A DNA stretch of 10,336 nt from contig JAITVX010000115.1 of NCBI GenBank assembly GCA_031285575.1, positions 1-10,336 on the forward strand. Direction: 5' to 3'. The translations under genes were made by a program, and so were the position numbers. The number at the start of each line of letters is the position of its first letter. The first letter of the stretch is position 1. Source of the stretch: Bacteroidales bacterium. Lineage in GTDB: Bacteria; Bacteroidota; Bacteroidia; Bacteroidales; VadinHA17. Shown here piece after piece: positions 1-7,139 of this stretch. The notes beneath the pieces were generated by a model. It made no database searches, was not told the DNA's origin, and worked only from the letters and a program-made list of their open reading frames with translations.

Positions 1-1788
1 TATGGTGTTGCCTTCTATTTCGGGGTGAACTGTTATACGTACCGGCTGGCTTGTGTCAATAACATCATCTTCGGCAGGCATGACTGCGGTTACTACCCGC
101 CTTATCCATACTGTGTATGATGGCGGAGCAGGCGGCAGTAGAGGTGCACCCGTGCCCAAATAGTCAATGCCGAGGGGTAGCGGAATATTTTCGTGGCCTT
201 GAATATTTGCATAATCGGTATCCAGGGGCACATCGTCAGGGTTTTGTTTGACAGCCAGCTGCCACGTTATAAATCCGGTGCTACCGTCGGGTATTGCGGG
301 TGTGGAGCCCGTAATGTCCATGATTGGTGCGCTGTAACATACCGAATCGATGCTGTTGCCTGTAACTTCGGAGTAGATGTTGTTGTAAAGGAATCCGTTG
401 AGGATGGGGGTGTAGAAATTCGGCGCCTCATATCCGATAGAGCCTGGCAGGCTGACCTGGGTATAAGTTGGTGGATTCACGCTACCCTGGTCGCCTCCAT
501 TATAAAGCCTTGCAACCGAAGCCGGGATATTATTGTCGCTGGTTTTTGTTATGATGAATCCGCCGCCGCCGCCGCCGCCCTCTCCATAGAAATTGTTTGT
601 ATTTCCTCCTTTTCCTCCCTGTGCCGACAGCGTAATGTTTCCTGCAGCGCCACCGGCAAAACTGTGCGCATAAACGGCTATGGCGCCGCCGCCGCCGCCG
701 CCGCCTGCCCCGGCTGTTCCCGATGCGGTTACTGAAGGGGTTGCGCCGTCGGCAATTATCGAGTGGCCGTTGCCTTCGAGCGTGCCGCATATAATAATTA
801 CTATACCGCCGCCGCTGGCTCCGTTGGATACAAGTTCCAACTGTTCCGGCGGTACATTACTATATGTTGAGCCGCCGCCGCCACTGCCGAGATAAAGGCG
901 ATTGTTCATTTCGCCCAAAGATGTGCCCATTATGGACTTGCTTTGCTGCCCCCATCTATCAGGCCCCGGGTCATATCCGAGAATAGCAGAAGGAGCTGGA
1001 TTGCCTCCCTGGCCACCGTTGTTCCACCCGGCGCCTCCTCCTGCACCGGCATACGCGCTGCTTCCGCCGCCGCCTGTAAAGTTTGTTCCTCTGCCTTTTG
1101 CATAGTCCGGAAGCGTTGGCACAATTGTGGGGGCAGCATCAATACGAACATAATTTGCCACCCCTTCTCCTTTTTCTCCTGCGGCGCTGCTTGCAGTGTT
1201 ATAGTACAAGTCATTTGCTGTCTGGGTGCCGTTATCGTTAACAGCGCTGCCGCCTTTAAAACCTTTTCCGGCAACGTCGATATCGGCGCCGAGCGAAAGC
1301 GTGCCGCCAACAATAAATGCAAGTACCCCGCCGGTGGCAGTGGTACTGTCCCACGGCTCACTCGTAAGGGTTGAGGCTACATGTGCCGAACTGAAAGAAG
1401 GTACCTTAATAAGTTGAACAAGTCCGCTTACGTCATAGTTGTTTTTTATCGTTCTTGTGAAACTTACGGAAGTTGCAGAAATATTATCTATTATCATGAA
1501 CTCATGCTTGCCAGGCTCTCCGCGCAACTCGGCAAGCGTGCCATAACCTGTAGAACCTCCATAATCGCCGTACATTATTGCGCCCTTCATCTGTATGAGC
1601 AAAATGGTGTCGCCGCGAGCCAGGCCGTCAACGTTGTCCAGACCAACACTCTGCCGGTCGGGTGCTATATCGGTTACATGCCTGTATGTGTTAATAACAC
1701 CGCCTATCTGGTTACCCTGTGCAGAGAGAGAGGCCGTCGGCGCCGAGAGAGCCATCAGTATGAGCCAGATATTATAATAATATTTCAT
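1..1788 (-). CDS. Large glycine-rich secreted surface protein, N-terminal part (probable T9SS cargo; runs off left edge)
   Basis: The minus-strand frame is open from the ATG at 1788 to position 1, giving 596 residues with no stop. Residues 1-24 are a signal peptide (YYYNIWLILMALSA core, probable cleavage after SLSAQ). Residues 25-150 match the module that opens many giant Bacteroidota surface proteins: INTYRHVTDI, then ARGDTILLIQMKGA, then LVQLIKVPSFSSAHV. Next come glycine-rich repeats of the type GG-hydrophobic strand-TL-x-I-x-A/V-x-G (about 153-180, 326-349, 366-395), with Gly7 runs at 362-368 and 404-410; these suggest a beta-solenoid or adhesive fold. From about 477 the sequence resembles Ig-like/SprB-type repeats (DSVCYSAP, then VWIRRVVT, then VRITVHPEIEGNTI). 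In this family the C-terminus usually carries a T9SS sorting domain, but here it is out of view. It lies 94 bp downstream of the kinase gene on the same strand. Adhesin or gliding-type function is inferred. Confidence 0.85.
   Translation of the reverse strand, partial: MKYYYNIWLILMALSAPTASLSAQGNQIGGVINTYRHVTDIAPDRQSVGLDNVDGLARGDTILLIQMKGAIMYGDYGGSTGYGTLAELRGEPGKHEFMIIDNISATSVSFTRTIKNNYDVSGLVQLIKVPSFSSAHVASTLTSEPWDSTTATGGVLAFIVGGTLSLGADIDVAGKGFKGGSAVNDNGTQTANDLYYNTASSAAGEKGEGVANYVRIDAAPTIVPTLPDYAKGRGTNFTGGGGSSAYAGAGGGAGWNNGGQGGNPAPSAILGYDPGPDRWGQQSKSIMGTSLGEMNNRLYLGSGGGGSTYSNVPPEQLELVSNGASGGGIVIIICGTLEGNGHSIIADGATPSVTASGTAGAGGGGGGGAIAVYAHSFAGGAAGNITLSAQGGKGGNTNNFYGEGGGGGGGFIITKTSDNNIPASVARLYNGGDQGSVNPPTYTQVSLPGSIGYEAPNFYTPILNGFLYNNIYSEVTGNSIDSVCYSAPIMDITGSTPAIPDGSTGFITWQLAVKQNPDDVPLDTDYANIQGHENIPLPLGIDYLGTGAPLLPPAPPSYTVWIRRVVTAVMPAEDDVIDTSQPVRITVHPEIEGNTI
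560..580. repeat. (CCG)6 trinucleotide tract encoding Gly run
   Basis: Six consecutive CCG units on the plus strand read as GGC codons on the coding strand, forming most of Gly 404-410 of the surface protein. Slippage here would change the number of glycines without breaking the frame. Confidence 0.9.
685..705. repeat. (GCC)7 trinucleotide tract encoding Gly run
   Basis: Seven consecutive GCC units on the plus strand are seven GGC codons on the coding strand, giving Gly 362-368 of the surface protein. It is nearly the same tract as the one at 560-580, so the two could also recombine with each other. Confidence 0.9.
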
Positions 1789-1809
1789 TAGCCGCAAACT
1801 TATATAAAA

Positions 1810-1838
1810 GCCTGCATAAAAGGAAATATTTATGCGGC
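1810..1838 (-). terminator. Hairpin between kinase and surface-protein genes; possible terminator
   Basis: Arms at 1810-1820 and 1829-1838 pair over 10 bp with one bulged base and an 8-nt loop. Read on the minus strand the hairpin follows the kinase stop by about 45 bp and is followed by TTTTATATAA, a short U tract. It could end the rlmH-kinase transcript. Because the surface-protein ATG lies only 22 bp beyond the stem, it could also sit in that gene's leader. The U tract is weak, so this is tentative. Confidence 0.4.
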
Positions 1839-1882
1839 AATGTTTTTTGGGGAACTGTATGTTTGCGCCTTATTGTGCTCCC

Positions 1883-4800
1883 TTATGTGTGTTTTATCGG
1901 GAAGTCTATAAAAAATGATGTTCCGGCATTTTCGTGCGATTCGAACCAGATGTTTCCTCCGGCATTTTCAACATACCGTTTGGCTATTGACAGCCCCAGG
2001 CCCATTCCCGATGATTTTGTGGTGAAGTTTGGGGTAAACATTTTTTCTTTCAGCCCTTCGGGGATACCGGCTCCGTTATCGGTAATTTTCACTATTGCCC
2101 TGGCGCCTTTTACTTCGATGCCAATTTCAATTATCCCCGGTTCATTTGCGGGAATTGACTGTATGGCGTTTTTTATGAGGTTTGAAAAGACCCCGTTCAG
2201 CTGCTCTCTGTCGGCATAAACTGTTATTCTGCTTTCCACAGGCCAGCTGACTTTGAAGGTTACGTTCTCGGTATTCCGGTACAGTTCGAGCGACGTTTGT
2301 ATCTGGCCCTTCAGGTCAACGTCGGAGGGGTTGTTGCCCGGCATTTTTGCAAACGACGAGAATGCGGTGGCTATGGTCGAAAGGTTGTCGATGTATTCTA
2401 TCTGGTTTTTTGAGAAGCTTTCAATCCGGGCGTCGAATCCCTGCGAGCTGTTGCGCCACGACTTCAGCAGCAGCTGCACGTTAAGCTTCATTGGGGTAAG
2501 GGGGTTTTTTATTTCATGGGCAATCTGTTTGGCCATTTCCCGCCATGCATATTCCCTTTCCGAAAAGGCGAGTTTTTTTGCGCTTTCTTCAATTTCGTCA
2601 ACCATGTTGTTGTATTTCCTTACAAGGTCGCCTATTTCATCTTCGCTTTTGTATGACAGGTATTCGCTTTTACGGCCAACGCCAACCGACGCCAGCCTTT
2701 CGCTCAGCATTGCCAGCGGGGCCGTAAGCCTTCCGCTTATAATTACCGACAGGCTCATGGCAATAACTACGAGCAGGAATGTAAAGTTCATAACCACTAC
2801 AACCAGGTTTGATATTTCGCTTGCAAGGGCGCTCTGCATTCTGAAATATGGCAGGTTTAGGTATGCAAGCATTTGGTCGCTGTTGTTGTATAAGGGTATG
2901 TATGCCGAAATGTATTCGAGCTTCCCGATATTTTCTTGCTGGAAATACTCGTTGCGCGTAAGGTCGCGCATGTTTATGAGGGCAACATTGTTTATTCGCT
3001 GGCTTATGAGGTTCCGGAAGAATATTTCCGGCCGCGATGTGGCCATAAGGTATCCGTTCAGGCCGTATATGTTTACGTCGGTGTTGAAGGTGTTCGATAT
3101 GTTGATAAGAAGTTCGTTAAGGGAAGCGTATTCGTCATCGCTCCAGCCTGACGACAGAGAATCTTCGTTGCCGAGCCACTGTTCGAGTTCGTAATAAACG
3201 GAGTTCAGTTTTTCCCTTATGCTGTCGCTGTGCTTGTTCTGATATTCGCGTATTGTGAGAATAGAAACAACCGTACCGACCATAATGAACGAGAATAGCA
3301 GTATGCCTATATACGACATTTGCAGTTTCTGGCGGAAATTCATAGTTCCGGGCCTTCGGAACGATGGTGTCCGCATCAGCAGCACAATGAGGTTCAGGAA
3401 AACAAGTATGAATGCAAAGAGGTATGCAAACGATATAAGCAGGTAGCCTGGTTTCAGTTCGGGCCTTGAGATAATTACCGTTGAGTTACCGCTTCTGTAC
3501 AGCACATGGTCGCAGCCTTCGGCATTGAATATCCTGTAGTCGGCCAGGCTGTCTATATAGCCGGCATCTGTTTTGCTATAGGCAAAGTCGCCGGTGCGCA
3601 GAACCATCTCACCGTTTATATATTTTACAAATGAATAGTTTTTCAGACCGGCATATTTATGGTATTTTTTATCTACCAGCAATTCGGAATAACCCGGCTG
3701 CAACAAGTTAACATCGCTGTAAAGCTCTATGAACAGTCCGTTTGTTGCACCATTACCTGTTTCATAGAGCAGCCTTCCGAGGTAATGAGCCCTTCCGTTC
3801 TGGTTGTCGGTAAAGTAAAACCCGGTTCCGGTAAGTCTTTGTCCGGTAAGCTCTATTTTTGAATCGAAGAAATCGAAACAGTTCTCAAAAAAGGTTGTAT
3901 CGGAGCCTACCCTAAGCATCTCCCTGTCCGAACACAGGATAATGATAAGGTTATAATTATCCAGGTATCCGGTGAAGTATGTTTCGCTCAGCCAGGTTGA
4001 TATCCTGTCGAAATCTTCCCTGCCGGTGTTGAATCTTTCCGACAGCATCATGTTTTTCAACACCTGGTCGGATGAAATTACCGGCCACATATCGAGCAGT
4101 ATATGTTCCGCTTCCGGATCGTTTTCGGTTGAAAGGGATACGGCCTGTATTTTCAGATTTTCGGTTGTCTTTTCCTGCGACAGAACTGTGATGAAATACA
4201 GCGAATACAGGCCTGCAATCATGGCCACTGCTACTGTAATGTTGAATCGTGCATGCCTGCTGCGTTTCGCCGCAATCCATATTACGGCTACAAAAACCGT
4301 CCAGAACATGAAAAGCATCAGGAAGTCGTTCATGCTGTTATGGAAAAACAGGTAAAATACCGGTGCTGCAAGAAGCGAAATAACCGCTACCTCGGGTATT
4401 CCGGGCAGCGGTTTTATATTAAACATTTTGCGGAGAATAAAATAAGGTGACAGCAGGAACAGCAGCAGGGCTGTGAACCCGGCAACCGAATACCAGCTAA
4501 GCTCAAGCACCTTGTACGGTTCAAAACTTATGTTCGACGTTGATACAAGCCTATTGAACATGAAATGGAATACGGCAAACAACACCGCGGCTGCAAGCGT
4601 ATATACGGTTTTTATAATGAACGCAGTTTTTCTATCTTTCCTGAAATCGGGAAAGTCTCTGAAGAAAACAGCTGCCGTTAGCATTGTCAGAACAGCTAAA
4701 ACCAGCAGATGTCCCAGCGATGGCACAAAGCCGTTAAGTGAAAACCTGTAAGGAGAAAACAGGCCTGTTATAGCCAGCACCTGCGGCTCGCCTGCCAGCA

Positions 4801-5563
4801 GAAGCGCCGCATACAGCAGTGCAAACGAAACGGCTGAAACAGCTGCCGACATTGTTCTGCTTAATATATTGGCCATACGTCCGGCAGCGATAATAGTCCA
4901 TATCAGAAATATAAACGACAGCACACAGAACGACAGCGGTATCGATATCAGGTAATTTATCTCCTTGCCCGCAGGAAACAGCAGTGAGAAAAGGAAATTA
5001 CCGTTCCCGTCGCTTACATGATATTCCGAAGCATCAGCATCGAAACTGAAACCCACATTCTCCGACAGGCGGAACCGGTGTTCAAAACCGTTGCGTATTA
5101 TATCATTGGTAAACCCGTATTCTGTCCTTAGTCTCAGCAGACCGGTAATAACGCTGTTGCCCGCCTTCACTGTTTTCACCTCAAACCAGCCGTTCTGTAA
5201 AAAGACCATCGGACCGGCGAAAAGGGTGTCGTCAAAGCGCAGCGGAACATCGAAATTATCATCCGACCAGTTAACCAGCGTGTCATCTGAATATTCAAAT
5301 ATGGCAATTCCGTTTCTCCTGGCTGTGTTGAATACATCCCTTTCTGCATCGTAACCACGATGCGCCGAATCGGATATTATGGCTTCCATATTGCGGAGAC
5401 ACGACTCCATTATGGTTTCCTTCCCGGCCAGAATACGGTTGAAATGCTGCGTTCTCAAGCGGTATTCGTAGTCGCTGAAATAAAGTTTTCCGGTTATAAC
5501 AGCCATAAAGGCCAAAACCGATGTTGCAGCACACAGCAATATTATTTTGCGGAATCTTTTCAT
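1883..5563 (-). CDS. Multi-pass sensor histidine kinase, NtrY-like (HAMP, HisKA, HATPase_c)
   Basis: This 1226-residue inner-membrane kinase should autophosphorylate on His1016 and pass the phosphate to a response regulator not present here. Order of parts: TM about 7-26; an extracytoplasmic region to about 203; about eight helices between 204 and 461; a second extracytoplasmic region about 462-705; TM 708-730 and 749-769; a third sensor region about 770-915; TM 918-941; HAMP to about 995; then the catalytic core. Visible motifs are the H box (AHEIKNPLTPMKL, His1016), N box (NLIKNAIQSIP, Asn1132), G1 (DNGAGIP, from 1162), F box (MFTPNFTTK) and G2 (GMGLGL, from 1186). All catalytic boxes are intact. 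The H box with NPLTPMK is typical of NtrY/NtrB-type kinases. There is no receiver domain, so it is not a hybrid kinase. The start is 8 bp after the rlmH stop, implying one operon. The signal sensed cannot be read from sequence. Confidence 0.93.
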   Translation of the reverse strand: MKRFRKIILLCAATSVLAFMAVITGKLYFSDYEYRLRTQHFNRILAGKETIMESCLRNMEAIISDSAHRGYDAERDVFNTARRNGIAIFEYSDDTLVNWSDDNFDVPLRFDDTLFAGPMVFLQNGWFEVKTVKAGNSVITGLLRLRTEYGFTNDIIRNGFEHRFRLSENVGFSFDADASEYHVSDGNGNFLFSLLFPAGKEINYLISIPLSFCVLSFIFLIWTIIAAGRMANILSRTMSAAVSAVSFALLYAALLLAGEPQVLAITGLFSPYRFSLNGFVPSLGHLLVLAVLTMLTAAVFFRDFPDFRKDRKTAFIIKTVYTLAAAVLFAVFHFMFNRLVSTSNISFEPYKVLELSWYSVAGFTALLLFLLSPYFILRKMFNIKPLPGIPEVAVISLLAAPVFYLFFHNSMNDFLMLFMFWTVFVAVIWIAAKRSRHARFNITVAVAMIAGLYSLYFITVLSQEKTTENLKIQAVSLSTENDPEAEHILLDMWPVISSDQVLKNMMLSERFNTGREDFDRISTWLSETYFTGYLDNYNLIIILCSDREMLRVGSDTTFFENCFDFFDSKIELTGQRLTGTGFYFTDNQNGRAHYLGRLLYETGNGATNGLFIELYSDVNLLQPGYSELLVDKKYHKYAGLKNYSFVKYINGEMVLRTGDFAYSKTDAGYIDSLADYRIFNAEGCDHVLYRSGNSTVIISRPELKPGYLLISFAYLFAFILVFLNLIVLLMRTPSFRRPGTMNFRQKLQMSYIGILLFSFIMVGTVVSILTIREYQNKHSDSIREKLNSVYYELEQWLGNEDSLSSGWSDDEYASLNELLINISNTFNTDVNIYGLNGYLMATSRPEIFFRNLISQRINNVALINMRDLTRNEYFQQENIGKLEYISAYIPLYNNSDQMLAYLNLPYFRMQSALASEISNLVVVVMNFTFLLVVIAMSLSVIISGRLTAPLAMLSERLASVGVGRKSEYLSYKSEDEIGDLVRKYNNMVDEIEESAKKLAFSEREYAWREMAKQIAHEIKNPLTPMKLNVQLLLKSWRNSSQGFDARIESFSKNQIEYIDNLSTIATAFSSFAKMPGNNPSDVDLKGQIQTSLELYRNTENVTFKVSWPVESRITVYADREQLNGVFSNLIKNAIQSIPANEPGIIEIGIEVKGARAIVKITDNGAGIPEGLKEKMFTPNFTTKSSGMGLGLSIAKRYVENAGGNIWFESHENAGTSFFIDFPIKHT

Positions 5564-5571
5564 TTCATTGG

Positions 5572-6045
5572 CTATTCATGATGATAAGGTTCGCCTTTCA
5601 GAATGGTAAAAGCCCTGTACAGCTGCTCAAGAAAGATAAGCCTCACAAGCTGGTGCGGAAATGTAAGCTTCGACAGCGATATACGGTAATCGGCCCTTGT
5701 GTACACCTCTCCGGAAAATCCCCATGCCCCGCCAATCACAAATATCAGCCTTTTTGCCGGAAGCATGAATGTCTTTTTCAGCCACCCGGCCAGCTCAACA
5801 GTACGCATTTCCTGCCCACGCTCGTCCATGACAACTACAAAATCATCATCATTTATTGCCCGCAGCATCAGTTTTCCTTCCTTTATCTTCTGTTCATCCT
5901 CCGGCATGTTCTTCGTATTCCTGAGATTCGGAAGGGTTATGATTTCTATTGAATTGTATTTTGCAATACGTGCCGAATAGAGTTCTGCAATTTCAGAAAC
6001 ATTCTTGTCGGCGGTTTTTCCGGCCTGAATCAGGATAATTTTCAT
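5572..6045 (-). CDS. rlmH: Ribosomal RNA large subunit methyltransferase H (23S rRNA m3Psi1915)
   Basis: RlmH is a small SPOUT-class enzyme that uses S-adenosylmethionine to methylate N3 of pseudouridine 1915 in helix 69 of 23S rRNA, acting as a homodimer on the assembled 70S ribosome. The 157-residue length is normal for the family. Hallmarks are the N-terminal strand MKIILIQAGK, the SAM-binding trefoil-knot segment FVIGGAWGFS (about 102-111), SLSKLTFPHQLVRLIFLEQL (123-142), and the C-terminal YHHE ending. The start is the ATG at 6045, behind a good Bacteroidota -7 box. The sensor kinase gene follows after 8 bp, so rlmH leads this transcript. This is the housekeeping anchor of the window. 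Confidence 0.97.
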   Translation of the reverse strand: MKIILIQAGKTADKNVSEIAELYSARIAKYNSIEIITLPNLRNTKNMPEDEQKIKEGKLMLRAINDDDFVVVMDERGQEMRTVELAGWLKKTFMLPAKRLIFVIGGAWGFSGEVYTRADYRISLSKLTFPHQLVRLIFLEQLYRAFTILKGEPYHHE

Positions 6046-6078
6046 ACAAACCAGCAGTTAAGTTTACAATAGACAGCA

Positions 6079-6086
6079 CAAATATA
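6079..6086 (-). promoter_or_regulatory. Probable rlmH promoter, -7 box
   Basis: The minus strand reads TATATTTG, a perfect match to the Bacteroidota -7 consensus TAnnTTTG. It lies 34 bp before the rlmH ATG, leaving a leader of roughly 25-30 nt. The nearest upstream TTG (6109-6111) is 22 bp away, slightly further than the usual 19-20, so the -33 element is weak. Confidence 0.5.
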
Positions 6087-6298
6087 ATAATTAAAGCCAG
6101 TATAGATACAATAAAACCGTTTTGTTTGCAGCAATCGAAAACCTGCTCTGCCTTACCAATATGTTACTGACAGTTTGAGCTTTTCCAGTTTGACAAAAGT
6201 AAACAGATGAATGCTCCGTGCTTTGACCGAACGGCAGAGAGGACTGAACTGCCAATAATTGCTCGTTGGACAAAGTAAGGTAGCTTAGTACCGGGAAT

Positions 6299-6325
6299 CC
6301 TGTGCCGGTGGACAGGTTTTTGTTT
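6299..6325 (+). terminator. Weak Rho-independent-type terminator upstream of the sigma factor
   Basis: The stem CCTGT/ACAGG (6299-6303 with 6312-6316), with an 8-nt loop, is followed directly by TTTTTGTTT on the plus strand. No protein gene precedes it on that strand. It would therefore end a short non-coding transcript or attenuate a long leader of the sigma operon. Confidence 0.4.
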
Positions 6326-6342
6326 ATAAAAACATTTTCTAT

Positions 6343-6358
6343 CGTTTCTTCCGAAACG
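6343..6358. repeat. Perfect 6-bp hairpin, CGTTTC-TTCC-GAAACG
   Basis: A perfect inverted repeat with a 4-nt loop, about 200 bp upstream of the sigma factor. No T tract follows, so it is not a terminator. Operator or RNA structure are both possible. Confidence 0.4.
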
Positions 6359-6500
6359 TATGGTCTTGAAAATATCCGGATGAGTTTTTGGGGAAATACG
6401 GAAGAATTGAAGCAATAAATCTGTTGAACATTCTGTTTTAATTAAAAAATTATAATGCTAACCAAGGTTTGTGTAACCATGAATATTTTTTTCAGACAAT

Positions 6501-6530
6501 GCAACCATTTTTTTTAGCAACATGTCTTAA
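6501..6530 (+). promoter_or_regulatory. Candidate ECF-type (autoregulatory) promoter of the sigma operon
   Basis: GCAACC (6501-6506) and GTCTTAA (6524-6530) are separated by 17 bp containing a T8 run. The layout AAC, about 16-17 bp, GTC is the general form of ECF sigma promoters (-35 with AAC, -10 with GTC). No good housekeeping TAnnTTTG box occurs before the gene. The predicted start of transcription would leave a leader of about 15 nt before the ATG at 6552. Self-activation by the sigma factor is the natural inference. Confidence 0.45.
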
Positions 6531-6551
6531 AATTAAAACCGTTGCCTGTTT

Positions 6552-7139
6552 ATGATGAGTGACGCACAGATAATTGAAGGTTGTGTGCGGCATGATAAAC
6601 GGTCGCAGCAGGAACTTTACAGCAAGTATTCCCGTTTTTTAATGGGAATCTGTTTAAGGTATGCTGCCGACAGGGCAGAAGCTGAGGATATACTTCAGGA
6701 AGTTTTTTTGAAAATTTATTTTAATATAAAGGATTATTCCGGAACAGGTTCTTTTACAGGGTGGTTGAGGAAAGTTGCCGTAAATACAGCGATAACCCAC
6801 TATCACCGTAACCTGCGATACAGGTATCACGAGGATATTGATGAATATATTGCGGTAGAAACCGGTATTGCAAGTTTTGAGGAAGATTATTTTACATCCG
6901 ACGAACTATATAATGTCCTTAACGGGCTTCCGTCGGGATACAGAATGGTTTTCAACCTGTATGCCGTTGAAGGGTATAAGCATAAGGAAATTGCCGAAAT
7001 GCTCAACATCGACGTTAATACGTCCAAGTCGCAATACAGCAGGGCAAAAGCAGTGATGAGAGGTAAACTCGAAAAACTCAGGAAACTTAAAGAAACCTAT
7101 TCTGGGGGAATTACAGATAACGATAAACAAACAGATTGA
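6552..7139 (+). CDS. ECF-family RNA polymerase sigma factor
   Basis: This 195-residue sigma-70 family protein has only regions 2 and 4, which defines the ECF group. It would direct RNA polymerase to a small set of promoters and act in the cytoplasm. Region 2 spans about 22-88 (AEAEDILQEVFLKIY, then SFTGWLRKVAVNTAITHYHR). Region 4 spans about 117-172, with the helix-turn-helix HKEIAEMLNIDVNTSKSQYS. It lacks an extra C-terminal SnoaL-like domain. Two adjacent ATGs (6552, 6555) are possible starts. Its TGA is overlapped by the TTG start of the next gene, whose product looks like its membrane anti-sigma factor. The pairing with a PorP/SprF gene recalls the known use of an ECF factor (SigP) to control T9SS genes in Porphyromonas. 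Orthology to SigP is not claimed. Confidence 0.93.
   Translation: MMSDAQIIEGCVRHDKRSQQELYSKYSRFLMGICLRYAADRAEAEDILQEVFLKIYFNIKDYSGTGSFTGWLRKVAVNTAITHYHRNLRYRYHEDIDEYIAVETGIASFEEDYFTSDELYNVLNGLPSGYRMVFNLYAVEGYKHKEIAEMLNIDVNTSKSQYSRAKAVMRGKLEKLRKLKETYSGGITDNDKQTD

Larger units (their letters stand above)
6087..6500. other. Unassigned divergent intergenic region with several small hairpins
   Basis: About 400 bp between the rlmH promoter and the sigma-factor promoter hold no recognisable gene. On the plus strand I see short pairings GGCAG/CTGCC (6233-6237 with 6249-6253), GGTA/TACC (6279-6282 with 6289-6292), the terminator-like stem at 6299-6316 and a perfect 6-bp stem at 6343-6358. Small open frames occur on both strands (for example a 60-codon minus-strand frame 6091-6273, and a 23-codon plus-strand frame ending near 6276), but none resembles a known family. 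The region could hold a small RNA, a leader or a decayed gene. Confidence 0.35.

Noticed and set aside
193..1791. Several plus-strand open frames (193-735, 943-1374, 1381-1791 and others)
   Set aside because: They are rich in Ala, Pro or Cys runs created by the opposite strand of the glycine-rich gene, and they overlap an uninterrupted frame with a signal peptide and recognisable family motifs.
1795..1802. TAAGTTTG on the minus strand as -7 box of the surface-protein gene
   Set aside because: It matches TAnnTTTG, but it lies 6 bp before the ATG, which would give an almost leaderless mRNA, and there is no TTG at the right distance.
2253..3194. 313-codon plus-strand open frame opposite the kinase
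   Set aside because: It lies wholly antisense to the HAMP and HisKA regions, whose motifs are intact, and its translation resembles no family.
6091..6415. Two overlapping minus-strand frames of 60 and 83 codons
   Set aside because: No recognisable domain, signal peptide or promoter; the composition is unremarkable and they share the hairpin-rich region. A decayed gene is not excluded.
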